Counted from the first letter of the stretch, positions 32,282 to 41,944 are shown. The stretch: DNA of 64,000 nucleotides from Salinicoccus sesuvii (GCF_042648145.1 NZ_JBHRWV010000007.1:496001-560000), one strand, 5' to 3'. Notes: generated by a model not told the origin, from the letters alone. Translations and numbers: made by a program.

Positions 32282-33274
32282 CTATCTTACAAAGGTTTTA
32301 TCCGACGCTACGGGAAGCTGTCTAGCCAATGCCTGGATGTGTGGCAGCTTGGAGATGTCTAAGTTGCCGCCACTAACGATTACGCCACAATGCTTAGAAT
32401 CGATTTTATCATTATGAAACAACAATCCTGCCAACCCAGCTGCACCGGCACCTTCTACCAGTGTCTTACCGCGTTCAAGCATATAGATGATGGAATGGGC
32501 AATCTCTGCCTCACTGACTGTAATAATATCATCTACATAATGCTTGATGATCGGCAGTGTTTTTTCTCCCGGCTGCTTTACAGCGATGCCTTCGGCAATT
32601 GTAGAGACTTTATCAAGTTTTCTCAAAATACCTTTATGATAAGCTTCATATGTCGCTGCGGCAGATGCCGCTTGCACACCAATCACTTTAATGTTCGGAT
32701 TGACAGATTTAGCGGCTACCGCAATACCGCTAATTAGCCCACCACCACCAATCGGCACCATGATGGTATCTATTCTACTTTCCTGTTCCAAAAGCTCGAG
32801 TGCAATTGTCCCCTGACCGGCCATGATGTCGTAATCGTCAAAAGGATGAACGTAGGTTGCTCCACACTTTTTCTGATGTTCAATCGATGCATCGTAGGCT
32901 TCCTGGAAACTTTCCCCCATAAGGATGACATCAGCACCATAACCCCTTGTCGCTTCTACTTTTGCGACAGGTGTGGATTCTGCCATATAGATTTTTGCTT
33001 TTACTCCAAGCTTATAGGCTGCCAGAGCAAGACCTTGTGCATGATTGCCGGCAGAAGCAGTAATAACACCACAGGCAAGCTCTTCATCGGTCAAGCGCAT
33101 CAGTTTATAGCTAGCACCCCTGAACTTGAAAGCTCCGGTCTTCTGCTGGTTCTCCATTTTGAAGTAAATATTCTTCTGTGTACGCTTATTCGTCGTCGCT
33201 GATGTACGTATCGTCGTGTGATGGACAATGTGATCCAGACGCCCCCAGGCATCATGGACTAATCCACCAGTCAA
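32282..33274 (-). CDS. ilvA: threonine dehydratase lacking the C-terminal regulatory domain
   Basis: A PLP enzyme converting threonine to 2-oxobutyrate, the entry to isoleucine. The 330 residues contain the PLP lysine in GAFKFRGA (Lys50), the SAGNHAQG loop, PIGGGGLISG and the final VSGGN. Biosynthetic IlvA proteins are usually over 400 residues with an ACT-like isoleucine-sensing domain; this one ends right after the catalytic domain, like catabolic TdcB. It closes the ilv-leu operon. The start is uncertain: TTG at 33274 follows a four-codon ATG frame (33285) with a strong GAGGAG, whose TGA stop overlaps the TTG. This could be translational coupling or a one-base slip in the record. Confidence 0.85.
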   Translation of the reverse strand: MTGGLVHDAWGRLDHIVHHTTIRTSATTNKRTQKNIYFKMENQQKTGAFKFRGASYKLMRLTDEELACGVITASAGNHAQGLALAAYKLGVKAKIYMAESTPVAKVEATRGYGADVILMGESFQEAYDASIEHQKKCGATYVHPFDDYDIMAGQGTIALELLEQESRIDTIMVPIGGGGLISGIAVAAKSVNPNIKVIGVQAASAAATYEAYHKGILRKLDKVSTIAEGIAVKQPGEKTLPIIKHYVDDIITVSEAEIAHSIIYMLERGKTLVEGAGAAGLAGLLFHNDKIDSKHCGVIVSGGNLDISKLPHIQALARQLPVASDKTFVR

Positions 33275-33358
33275 GAAATCCCCATGCGGTCACACTCCTC
33301 GATAATTTTAGTTGGATACCATCTATTGTTGTAAGCTATCCCATAATTGGTGAAAATA

Positions 33359-33949
33359 TCAAACCTCTACAGCTCGTTTCTCTTCGTATTCTTTAATCTT
33401 ATCATCGTGCAGTAGGGTCAATGCGATATCATCCCAGCCATTAAGAAGCTTTTCTTTATGGTATAGAGGGATGTCGAACGACACCTGTTTTTCTCCATCT
33501 GAAATGATCTGAGCTGCTAGATCTATATGCGGGTGGAAAGTACCATCTTTGGCTTGCTCCATCCATCCTTCTATCTGTTTCTCATCAGCTTTGATTAAAA
33601 TGATGCCGTTCTTGAATGCATTGTTATAGAATATATCGGCAAAGCTTGGAGCAATAATGACTTTGAATCCGAAATCGAGCAATGCCCAGGGTGCGTGCTC
33701 TCTCGAAGACCCACATCCAAAGTTCTCGCCTGCAACCAATATGGACGCATCTTTATATCTATCACTATCCAGCTCAAAACTGGACTTTGCATTTCCATTA
33801 TCATCAAAGCGCCAGTTATAGAAGACGAACTGGCCAAAACCTGTTCGTTCTACACGTTTCAAAAATTGTTTCGGTATGATCTGGTCCGTATCCACATTGC
33901 TGCGGTTAAGTGGGAATACTTTGCCCGTATGTTCCTTGATCGCTTCCAT
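33359..33949 (-). CDS. leuD: 3-isopropylmalate dehydratase small subunit
   Basis: LeuD forms the isopropylmalate isomerase with LeuC. The 196 residues include the swivel-domain signature FPLNRSNVDTDQIIPKQFLK and the loop GENFGCGSSREHAPWAL. It follows leuC by 11 nt and precedes ilvA by 84 nt, in the T-box controlled operon. Confidence 0.96.
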   Translation of the reverse strand: MEAIKEHTGKVFPLNRSNVDTDQIIPKQFLKRVERTGFGQFVFYNWRFDDNGNAKSSFELDSDRYKDASILVAGENFGCGSSREHAPWALLDFGFKVIIAPSFADIFYNNAFKNGIILIKADEKQIEGWMEQAKDGTFHPHIDLAAQIISDGEKQVSFDIPLYHKEKLLNGWDDIALTLLHDDKIKEYEEKRAVEV

Positions 33950-33960
33950 CTCTATTCCTC

Positions 33961-35370
33961 CTAGCTCAGCACACCAGCTTGAAATTTTCTAACATCCATG
34001 AATTTACCTTCAATTGCTGCCACCGCTGCCATTTCAGGACTAACAAGGTGTGTACGTGCCCCACTCCCCTGACGTCCTTCGAAATTGCGGTTGGACGTGG
34101 ATGCACAGCGACCACCGACCGGTACGACATCATCATTCATCGCCAAGCACATACTGCATCCAGACTCGCGCCATTCGAACCCGGCATCTTTGAATACTTG
34201 GTCAATACCAATTTCTTCAGCTTGCAATTTAACGCTGAACGAACCTGGTACGACGATGGCACGAACGCCCTGCTTCGCCTTATGGCCTTTGACTATCTCC
34301 GCTGCACTGACTAGATCCGGCAGTCTTGAATTCGTACAGGAACCGATGAAGACATGATCTACTTCAATTGAAGTGATCGGCTGGTTTTCTTCCAGCCCCA
34401 TATATTCCAAGGCACGCTCGACTTCATCTTTGTTGTCAACGTCGTCGATTACAGGGGTATATCCACTGACTGGAACAACCATACTCGGATTTGTCCCCCA
34501 AGATACTTGAGGTTCAACTTCACTAGCATCTATTTCAAGTGTCATGTCATACGATGCATCTGCATCTGATGCTAGAGAAAGCCATTCGAGTGCTTTACGT
34601 TCGAATGCATCGCCCTTTGGAACATACTCCCTGCCTCGCAGAAACTCTACTGTTGTTTCGTCTGGACTGATCAATCCAGCACGAGCACCACCTTCGATTG
34701 ACATATTACATACTGTCATTCGACCTTCCATCGATAGATTTCGTACCGCTTCTCCCGTGTACTCAATGACGTGTCCAGTACCAAATTTAACACCGAACTT
34801 GGCAATGATGGCTAGTATCAGATCTTTGGCAGTGACACCAACGGGCAGATCACCATTTACTTTTACATTCATGGTTTTGGGACGGCTCTGCATAAGCGTC
34901 TGAGTCGCAAGTACATGTTCCACCTCACTTGTACCAATACCAAATGCTAAAGCTCCGAAAGCACCATGTGTCGACGTATGGCTGTCACCACATACAATGG
35001 TTCTGCCTGGCTGCGTCAGTCCAAGTTGCGGTCCAATGACGTGTACGATGCCTTGATCCGGATGATGCATATCGGCGAGTTTTATACCGAACTCATCACA
35101 GTTTCTCCTCAATGTTTCCATTTGTGTCTTGGAGATTTCGTCCTTGATTACTTCCCGATTGGCCGTCGGTACATTATGATCCATGGTCGCATACGTTAGA
35201 TCCGGCCGACGTACTTTCCGATTGTTCAGCCTAAGTCCTTCGAATGCCTGTGGGGATGTTACTTCATGGACGAGATGCTGATCTATATAGATGAGATCCG
35301 GTTTTTCAGGCTCACTATGCACAACGTGTGTTTCCCATATCTTTTCAATTATCGTTTTTCCTTGTCCCAT
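33961..35370 (-). CDS. leuC: 3-isopropylmalate dehydratase large subunit
   Basis: An aconitase-family [4Fe-4S] enzyme of leucine synthesis with 469 residues. The cluster cysteines are in FIGSCTNSRLPD and in SGCSMCLAMN. The N-terminal YIDQHLVHEVTSPQAF and VCGDSHTSTHGAFG segments are typical. It is the partner of LeuD, encoded next, and lies 18 nt after leuB. Confidence 0.97.
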   Translation of the reverse strand: MGQGKTIIEKIWETHVVHSEPEKPDLIYIDQHLVHEVTSPQAFEGLRLNNRKVRRPDLTYATMDHNVPTANREVIKDEISKTQMETLRRNCDEFGIKLADMHHPDQGIVHVIGPQLGLTQPGRTIVCGDSHTSTHGAFGALAFGIGTSEVEHVLATQTLMQSRPKTMNVKVNGDLPVGVTAKDLILAIIAKFGVKFGTGHVIEYTGEAVRNLSMEGRMTVCNMSIEGGARAGLISPDETTVEFLRGREYVPKGDAFERKALEWLSLASDADASYDMTLEIDASEVEPQVSWGTNPSMVVPVSGYTPVIDDVDNKDEVERALEYMGLEENQPITSIEVDHVFIGSCTNSRLPDLVSAAEIVKGHKAKQGVRAIVVPGSFSVKLQAEEIGIDQVFKDAGFEWRESGCSMCLAMNDDVVPVGGRCASTSNRNFEGRQGSGARTHLVSPEMAAVAAIEGKFMDVRKFQAGVLS

Positions 35371-35388
35371 TTTCTACACACCTTTTCC

Positions 35389-36495
35389 TTACATATAAGA
35401 ACTGCAGATTGAATTTGAAATGCTTTCCGTGGAAAGATGCTCAATCACTTTGCTAATCATGCCCTCTGTATCGACAACCTTTCCACTTTGCACATTGAGA
35501 TCACGTGTATGATATCCATCGGACAAGCTTTGACTGACCGCACGTTCTATCTGTTCCGCTTCCTTTTCCATTCCGAATGAATGTCTAAGCATCATCGCGG
35601 CGGATAGAATCATACCGAGCGGATTGACAATGCCCTTCCCCGCGATATCCGGTGCAGATCCATGCACGGGTTCGTAAAGGCCGACACCATCAGTACGAAC
35701 GCTTGCTGAAGGTAGCATACCAAGGGAGCCAGTGAGTACAGATGCTTCGTCACTTAGAATATCACCGAATAGATTTTCAGTTACAATGACATCAAAATGT
35801 TTTGGATTGGTGATGAGCTTCATCGCTGCAGAATCGACCAACTGGTGCTCAACTGTTACATCAGGATAGAGTTCGGCTTTTTCATTAACCACTTCGCGCC
35901 ACATTCGGCTGGATTCGAGTACGTTCGCCTTATCCACTGAAGTTAGGTGTCCGCCTCTGAGACGTGCAGCCTGAAAACCTTTGTCCACAATGCGTTCAAT
36001 CTCTTTACGTGTATAGGAGAGCGTATCCACTACCGACTGGCCATCTTCGCTACGACCGCTCGGTTCTCCGAAATAAAGGCCGCCGGTGAGCTCACGAACA
36101 ATGAGGATATCGCATCCATCAACCAGCTCAGTTTTGAGCGGAGATGCATGAACGAGGGGACTGAATCCTTGAACCGGACGTAAATTAGCGAATAGTCCGA
36201 GTGCCTTGCGAATGCCGAGCAATCCTTTTTCAGGGCGTTTCTCAGCTGGTAGCGCGTCCCATTTTGGTCCGCCGACGGCACCGAGTAGTATTGCATCTGC
36301 GTTTTCACAAGCCTTTACAGTATCATCCGGCAACGGAATGCCATGTTGGTCAATGGCATCTCCGCCAATCGCATGTTCATGCAGTACAAATTCGTGATGA
36401 TACTCACTCGCTATTGTTTCAAGTACCGCTTTGGCACCTCTCATGATCTCCTTCCCAACACCATCTCCTGGTAGTAGAACGACTTCTTTTCTCAT
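35389..36495 (-). CDS. leuB: 3-isopropylmalate dehydrogenase
   Basis: An NAD-dependent oxidative decarboxylase giving 4-methyl-2-oxopentanoate, 368 residues. The N-terminus is LLPGDGVGKEIM. Substrate- and metal-binding NLFGDILSDEAS and the NAD loop EPVHGSAPDIAGKGIVNP are clear. It lies between leuA and leuC in the operon. Confidence 0.97.
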   Translation of the reverse strand: MRKEVVLLPGDGVGKEIMRGAKAVLETIASEYHHEFVLHEHAIGGDAIDQHGIPLPDDTVKACENADAILLGAVGGPKWDALPAEKRPEKGLLGIRKALGLFANLRPVQGFSPLVHASPLKTELVDGCDILIVRELTGGLYFGEPSGRSEDGQSVVDTLSYTRKEIERIVDKGFQAARLRGGHLTSVDKANVLESSRMWREVVNEKAELYPDVTVEHQLVDSAAMKLITNPKHFDVIVTENLFGDILSDEASVLTGSLGMLPSASVRTDGVGLYEPVHGSAPDIAGKGIVNPLGMILSAAMMLRHSFGMEKEAEQIERAVSQSLSDGYHTRDLNVQSGKVVDTEGMISKVIEHLSTESISNSICSSYM

Positions 36496-36514
36496 CTCCG
36501 ACGCCTCCTCTTCC

Positions 36515-38059
36515 TTATCCGTTAACTACTTCTTCTTTCGTTGCCTGTGTTTTTAAAAGATAGCGATTGACCGCATTGATATAGGCATTGGCAGAGGCTT
36601 CAAGAACATCTTGTGCTGTGCCCCGTCCGTTGACTGCCTGGCCTTCTACCGATAGCTGTACATGAGATTCTGCAAGCGCATCCTTGCCACCGCCAACAGA
36701 GTTGATTTGATAATCAAGCAGTTTCTGATCGTAGCTGATTAGTTCGGCAATAGTCCGGTATAGCGCTTCGACACTGCCGTTTCCTGTTGCAGCAGTCTGA
36801 ATGGTTTCACCTTCCGGTGTGTTCAAGGATACAGTTGCCGTCGTGATGTTTTGCGTCCCATAGTTGACTTGGAAAGTCTGAAGCGTGTACTTCTCAATTG
36901 CCGACTGTTCCGTTTTGACTTCCATAATCAGCGTATATATGTCATCGTCGGTCACTTCGCGTTTATGATCTGTTAGTGTCTTAAAGTTTTTGAAAGCTGA
37001 TTTAATTTCTTCTTCACTCATTTCAACACCGAATGCATTGACCTTATCTTTAAAAGCATGGCGACCTGAGTGCTTACCCATGAACAATGTGTTTGAAGAT
37101 ACGCCGACCAATTCCGGCGTGATGATTTCATAGGTTTCAGCATTCTTTAGCACACCATCCTGATGAATGCCCGATTCATGGGCATATGCATTACGGCCAA
37201 CGATGGCCTTATTAGCCTGAACATACATGCCGGTCAATTTCGCGACGAGATCACTGGATCTTTTGATTTCATCAAGCTTCAGTCCTGTTTCGAAACCGTA
37301 GCGGTCACCCCGGATCTTCAACGCCACCGCCACTTCCTCAAGTGCCACATTGCCGGCGCGTTCGCCGATACCGTTAATTGTGCCTTCGACCTGGGTCGCA
37401 CCATTCTCTATCGCAGCCATCGTGTTGGCTGCTGCCATACCGAGGTCATTATGACAGTGGCAAGAGAGATCAGCACGGTCGATATTCGGTACATTCTCCT
37501 TCATATACTTGAACATCTTCCCATATTCTTCAGGTGTTGTGTAGCCTACCGTGTCTGGCAGATTGATGACTGTCGCACCCGCTTCGATGACCTGCTCGAT
37601 CAGCTCGGCAAGGAATGGCCATTCAGAACGTGTTGCATCTTCAGCTGACCACTCGACTTCCGGAAAACGTTCCTTGGCGTATTTCACCATCTTTACCGAT
37701 TGCTCCATCACCTGCTCGGGTGTCATTTTAAGTTTATATGTCATATGGATGGGAGAAGTGGCCAAAAAAACATGGATTCTCGGATTCGGGGTATTCTTAA
37801 GTGCTTCATACGCACGATCGATATCTTCCTTACGCGTCCGTGCCAATGCCGTAACGGATACATTTTTGATTGTATCGGCAATCAGCTTGACTGCTTGAAA
37901 ATCGCCTTCAGATGCTGCCGGAAAGCCTGCCTCCATAACGTCTACACCCAACCGTTCAAGCTGCTTCGCAATTTCAAGTTTTTCCATCCTGTTAAGGTTT
38001 ACACCCGGGGACTGTTCTCCATCCCGCAGTGTCGTATCGAAAATTCTAATTCGTGACAT
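36515..38059 (-). CDS. leuA: 2-isopropylmalate synthase
   Basis: LeuA condenses acetyl-CoA with 2-oxoisovalerate, the first committed step to leucine. The 514 residues comprise a TIM barrel (FDTTLRDGEQSPGVN at the start, metal site SCHCHNDLGMA) and the C-terminal allosteric LeuA dimer domain (GGGKDALAESHVQLSVEG) that normally senses leucine. The start lies 14 nt inside ilvC, which suggests coupled translation. Confidence 0.97.
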   Translation of the reverse strand: MSRIRIFDTTLRDGEQSPGVNLNRMEKLEIAKQLERLGVDVMEAGFPAASEGDFQAVKLIADTIKNVSVTALARTRKEDIDRAYEALKNTPNPRIHVFLATSPIHMTYKLKMTPEQVMEQSVKMVKYAKERFPEVEWSAEDATRSEWPFLAELIEQVIEAGATVINLPDTVGYTTPEEYGKMFKYMKENVPNIDRADLSCHCHNDLGMAAANTMAAIENGATQVEGTINGIGERAGNVALEEVAVALKIRGDRYGFETGLKLDEIKRSSDLVAKLTGMYVQANKAIVGRNAYAHESGIHQDGVLKNAETYEIITPELVGVSSNTLFMGKHSGRHAFKDKVNAFGVEMSEEEIKSAFKNFKTLTDHKREVTDDDIYTLIMEVKTEQSAIEKYTLQTFQVNYGTQNITTATVSLNTPEGETIQTAATGNGSVEALYRTIAELISYDQKLLDYQINSVGGGKDALAESHVQLSVEGQAVNGRGTAQDVLEASANAYINAVNRYLLKTQATKEEVVNG

Positions 38060-39080
38060 GGGCCTTCCCTTCTTTCTTTTTGTCGTTAACAGGTTGCTTG
38101 ACGAATGGCATCAGGTCACGCAGATCCTGTCCGACTTTTGTAATTGGATGGTTGTACTCATTATTATTGATGGCGTTAAACTGTGGACGACCTGCCTGAT
38201 TTTCAAGAATCCATCCTTTGGCGAACTGACCATTCTGGATCTCTGTTAGTACATCCTTCATGCGTGCCTTCGTCTCTTCATTGACCACACGCGGACCAGA
38301 GACGAAGTCACCCCACTGTGCTGTATCGGAGATGGAGTATCTCATGTTTTCCATGCCACCTTCGTACATTAGATCCACGATGAGTTTCATTTCATGTAGA
38401 CACTCGAAATATGCGACTTCAGGCTGGTAACCAGCCTCGGTCAATGTTTCAAAACCTGCTTTTACAAGACTTGTCAGTCCGCCACAAAGCACTGCTTGTT
38501 CACCGAATAGATCCGTTTCCGTCTCTTCTTGGAACGACGTTTCCAGTACGCCTGCTCTTGCAGAACCGATACCTGCAGCGTAGGCCATCGCAACGTCTGT
38601 CGCCTTGCCCGATACATCTTGGAAGATGCCGTATAGTGCCGGTACCCCTGCTTCTTCTTCAAAAGTCCTTCTAACCAGGTGTCCCGGTCCTTTAGGCGCA
38701 ACGAGGAAGACGTCTACATCTTCTCTTGGAACAACTTGACTAAAGTGAATATTGAAGCCGTGCGCGAAAGCAAGGGCACTACCAGATTTCATATTGTCTC
38801 TGATGCTCTCTTCATACACTTTCGGTTGGTTCTCATCGGGCAGGAGGACCATCGTGACGTCTGCTTCTGCGACTGCTTCAGCTACGGGTCTTGTGTCGAA
38901 ACCATCTTCTTTGGCCTTATCGTGCGACTTACCTGCTCTTAGTCCAACAACGACGTCATGACCACTGTCTCTTAAGTTCTGTGCATGTGCATGTCCTTGT
39001 GAACCGTAACCAATGATTGCGATTTTCTTTCCTTGTAGCGCCTCTTTATTGATGTCTTTGTCATAGAATACTTTAGTCAT
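38046..39080 (-). CDS. ilvC: ketol-acid reductoisomerase
   Basis: An NADPH- and Mg-dependent enzyme shared by the Val, Leu and Ile pathways, 344 residues (class I). The Rossmann motif is IGYGSQGHAHAQNLRDSG, and the helical C-terminal domain has the metal site segment GEQAVLCGG and YFECLHEMKLIVDLMYE. It follows ilvN by 43 nt and overlaps leuA. Confidence 0.97.
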   Translation of the reverse strand: MTKVFYDKDINKEALQGKKIAIIGYGSQGHAHAQNLRDSGHDVVVGLRAGKSHDKAKEDGFDTRPVAEAVAEADVTMVLLPDENQPKVYEESIRDNMKSGSALAFAHGFNIHFSQVVPREDVDVFLVAPKGPGHLVRRTFEEEAGVPALYGIFQDVSGKATDVAMAYAAGIGSARAGVLETSFQEETETDLFGEQAVLCGGLTSLVKAGFETLTEAGYQPEVAYFECLHEMKLIVDLMYEGGMENMRYSISDTAQWGDFVSGPRVVNEETKARMKDVLTEIQNGQFAKGWILENQAGRPQFNAINNNEYNHPITKVGQDLRDLMPFVKQPVNDKKKEGKAHVTN

Positions 39081-39123
39081 TATGATCTTCCTCTCATGTG
39101 TATGGTTTAATTTATATTTTTTA

Positions 39124-39639
39124 CTAAATGCTCATTGTGAATTCCTGGACCTGCTTGGGTTGCTTCCCTCGAGGGAAAGCCGTCACCCCTGTCCGTGTCA
39201 TATCTTTGATTCCGTATGGATGAAGCAGGTCGATCAGCGCTTCGATTTTATCCGGTTTGCCTGTCACTTCAATTACTAGACTATCTCTTGAAACATCTAG
39301 AACGCGTGCTCTAAAGGGTTCGATGACACCTTGTATTTCAGCCCGTGATGCACTTGTGCTGGCCACTTTTATCAATGCCAGTTCTCTTTGTACAATGGCC
39401 TTCTCAGTAATGTCATTCACCTTCAGTACATCAATCTGCTTGTTCAGTTGCTTGGTGAGCTGTTCAATCTTATTCGTATCAGAAATTTCAACAACGAAAG
39501 TCATTTTGGAGATACCTTCTATCTCAGTAGTACCGACCGTAATACTTTCTATATTGAATGCCCGTTTTGACAGCATACCGGTAATTCTGTTCAATACGCC
39601 GCTGGAGTTTTGGACGGTAGCTGTGATTATTCTTCGCAT
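39124..39639 (-). CDS. ilvN: acetolactate synthase small (regulatory) subunit
   Basis: Regulatory partner of IlvB, 171 residues. The N-terminal ACT domain (VQNSSGVLNRITGMLSKRAF, NIESITVG) is the valine-binding site in the family, and a ferredoxin-like C-terminal domain follows (VTGKPDKIEALIDLL). The start is 13 nt inside ilvB. Named ilvH or ilvN in different genomes. Confidence 0.95.
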   Translation of the reverse strand: MRRIITATVQNSSGVLNRITGMLSKRAFNIESITVGTTEIEGISKMTFVVEISDTNKIEQLTKQLNKQIDVLKVNDITEKAIVQRELALIKVASTSASRAEIQGVIEPFRARVLDVSRDSLVIEVTGKPDKIEALIDLLHPYGIKDMTRTGVTAFPRGKQPKQVQEFTMSI

Positions 39640-41360
39640 CGTTTCACTCCTATCATTTCGTGATTCCCTTTGCCCGGGGCAACCATAGGAAATACTTTAT
39701 CCAGTTTCTGTACTCTTGCGTCGATCAATACTGGTCCATCATGCTGGAAGACTTCCTTGATTACACGTGGCACATCTGTTTCTTTTGAGACGCGAATGCC
39801 CTTAACACCAAATCCTTCAGCAAGCTTGATGAAGTCAGGATTCTCAGTCATCAGAGAGGAGGAGTAACGTTCTTCATAGAACTTTTCCTGCCATTGTCTG
39901 ACCATACCGAGTGCTTCGTTATTGACTACAATGACTTTGACTGGCAGGTTGTACTGTTTAAGCACTGCCATCTCCTGCATCGTCATCTGGAAACCACCGT
40001 CTCCGACAATAGCGACCACCGTTTCCTGAGGACACCCGAGTTGTGCACCAATGGCTGCTGGCAAACCGAATCCCATTGTGCCAAGTCCGCCGGATGTCAC
40101 CCATTTGCGCGGTTTATTGAATTGGTAGAATTGCGCAGCCCACATTTGATGCTGGCCGACGTCGGTCGTTACGATTGCCTCGCCGTCTGTTTCACGATAT
40201 ATCGATTCGATCAGCCACTGGGGTGAGATAAGATCGTCAGAGCGTTCGAACCAAAACGGATAGTGCGTCTTGTTGTACATTGCCTGTTCGGTCCAGTCTG
40301 AGTGATCAATTGAATCGACGTCTATTTCAAGCAGTCCGGTCAATGCTTCTTTCGCATCTGCAACAACTGGAATCTTCGTATCGATATTCTTACCGATTTC
40401 AGCAGGATCAATATCGATGTGGGCCACAGTGGCATTCGGGGCGAAATGCTGAATGGCACCCGTCAGACGATCATCAAAACGTGCACCGATGTTGATGAGC
40501 AGGTCTGCTTCGTAGATTGCCATATTCGCGCTATAGGAGCCATGCATGCCGCCCATACCAAGTGCCTGTGCATGTCCACCAGGGAAAGTACCGAGACCAT
40601 GTAGTGTCATAACCACCGGTAGCTCGTATTTTTCAGCAAATATCAACAGTTCCTCTGATGCATCTGCGAAATGAACGCCTGCACCAGCAAGTAGTACGGG
40701 CCGCTCAGCTTTACTCAGTGCTTCTGCAAGCCTTCTGATCTGGAGCGGATTCGGTTTTACGGTCGGCTGGTAACCTGGTAGGTTGAATGACGTGTCGAAA
40801 GTTCGATCTGTAATCTCCTGTGCGATGTTTTTCGGAATATCCACAACTACCGGGCCAGGACGGCCAGTTGTTGCGATGTGGAAAGCTGCCTTGACGATGC
40901 TTGGCAGATCCTTGATACCAGTCACCTGATAGTTATGCTTTGTTATCGGTGTTGTTAGACCAATAACATCTGCTTCCTGAAAAGCATCCGAGCCGATGAC
41001 TGCTGTTGATACTTGTCCGGTGAATATCACGACAGGCAGTGAATCCATCATGGCATCCGTAATGCCTGTAATCAGGTTGGTAGCACCGGGTCCTGAAGTG
41101 GCAATGACCACACCAGGTCTGCCTGTCACCCTGGCGTATCCTTCTGCAGCATGGATAAGGCCCTGTTCATGTCTGCATAGAATATGCTGAAACGGTGCTT
41201 CAGCCCGGTAAAGGGCATCATAGATTGGGAGCACTGCACCACCCGGATAACCAAAGACAGTATCGACTTCTTCTTCAACAAGTGACTGGATGAAAATATC
41301 AGCGCCTGTTCTCAGTTCCTGCTCAACCGGTTGTGTGTGTGTTTCAGTTTGTGTCTTCAT
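39627..41360 (-). CDS. ilvB: acetolactate synthase large subunit
   Basis: A ThDP-dependent enzyme condensing two pyruvates, or pyruvate plus 2-oxobutyrate. The protein has 577 residues. The catalytic Glu region is FGYPGGAVLPIYDAL, and the ThDP-Mg motif is VGDGGFQMTMQEMAVLKQ with downstream NNEALG. AAGGAGGT sits eight bases before the ATG at 41360; an in-frame GTG two codons earlier is too close to that site. It is the first gene after the T-box leader. Confidence 0.97.
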   Translation of the reverse strand: MKTQTETHTQPVEQELRTGADIFIQSLVEEEVDTVFGYPGGAVLPIYDALYRAEAPFQHILCRHEQGLIHAAEGYARVTGRPGVVIATSGPGATNLITGITDAMMDSLPVVIFTGQVSTAVIGSDAFQEADVIGLTTPITKHNYQVTGIKDLPSIVKAAFHIATTGRPGPVVVDIPKNIAQEITDRTFDTSFNLPGYQPTVKPNPLQIRRLAEALSKAERPVLLAGAGVHFADASEELLIFAEKYELPVVMTLHGLGTFPGGHAQALGMGGMHGSYSANMAIYEADLLINIGARFDDRLTGAIQHFAPNATVAHIDIDPAEIGKNIDTKIPVVADAKEALTGLLEIDVDSIDHSDWTEQAMYNKTHYPFWFERSDDLISPQWLIESIYRETDGEAIVTTDVGQHQMWAAQFYQFNKPRKWVTSGGLGTMGFGLPAAIGAQLGCPQETVVAIVGDGGFQMTMQEMAVLKQYNLPVKVIVVNNEALGMVRQWQEKFYEERYSSSLMTENPDFIKLAEGFGVKGIRVSKETDVPRVIKEVFQHDGPVLIDARVQKLDKVFPMVAPGKGNHEMIGVKRCEE

Positions 41361-41415
41361 TACCACTTACCTCCTTGTAGATCCTTAAGTAATTCATCGT
41401 TTCGGTTATAGAAAT

Positions 41416-41745
41416 AAAAAAACAGCTCTTTTCTCCCACAGATCGACCGCAGTTCAGACTGCGGGCATATCATGGGGCGAAAAGAGCTGTTTCACGGTAC
41501 CACCCAGTTTTGTATGCTTCTTACAAAGCACACCTTATAGACTTTTATACAAAGTCCGCTTTGGTAACGGGTGCATAACACCCGGCCGAACCTACTCGTA
41601 GTTCTTTCAATCCGGCACTCTGGGTCGAGATAGAAAGGAAATGCGATCCCGGTTTCCAGCTACTCCGGGTCTCTGTGAATCGCTTGATATCCCTCTATGT
41701 TCCCATCTTCGTTTTAGTTATCAGACATTTCTGATACGTGATATT
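41416..41745 (-). promoter_or_regulatory. T-box riboswitch leader of ilvB operon (leucine or isoleucine tRNA)
   Basis: The minus-strand leader carries the T-box core TGGGTGGTACCGTG (41506-41493). Next is a terminator with 13-bp arms (41491-41479 with 41433-41421) and a seven-U run. The core and the ascending terminator arm overlap, as needed for tRNA-controlled antitermination. A Stem I region with CCGGAGTAGCTGGAAACCGG (around 41674-41655) is followed by a specifier area reading ATCTC. CTC (Leu, 41629-41627) or ATC (Ile, 41631-41629) could be the specifier codon, and I could not settle which. The UGGU bulge fits tRNAs with an A discriminator, true of both. Confidence 0.92.
41719..41736. repeat. 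perfect inverted repeat TATCAGA-N4-TCTGATA
   Basis: 7-bp arms at 41719-41725 and 41730-41736 between the promoter and T-box Stem I. The same half-sites recur as CTGATAA (41820-41826) and TTATCAG (41850-41856) upstream of the promoter. Possible operator or 5' hairpin. Confidence 0.5.
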
Positions 41746-41754
41746 GAAAGTAAT

Positions 41755-41781
41755 CTTATAACGAATGAATAGATAAATCAA
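41755..41781 (-). promoter_or_regulatory. candidate promoter of the T-box leader
   Basis: Minus strand TTGATT (41781-41776), 15-bp spacer, TATAAG (41760-41755). Copies of CTGATA/TATCAG lie on both sides of it. The rest of the ilvD-ilvB gap holds the T-box leader and the ilvD terminator. Confidence 0.45.
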
Positions 41782-41910
41782 CCGCCGATTTTAAATTTAT
41801 TCTTAATTATCTAATATTTCTGATAATGTAACCGTTTACAATACCGCCGTTATCAGGTTTTAAAAAAAACAATTTTTTTATAGTTTTTTAAGCTATTATA
41901 TTTGGAAATA

Positions 41911-41939
41911 GAAAAATGCACGGCATAATGCCGTGCATT
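41911..41939 (-). terminator. terminator of ilvD
   Basis: Stem ATGCACGGCA/TGCCGTGCAT with a 3-nt loop followed by five U on the minus strand, just after the ilvD stop. Confidence 0.88.
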
Positions 41940-41944
41940 CGATA

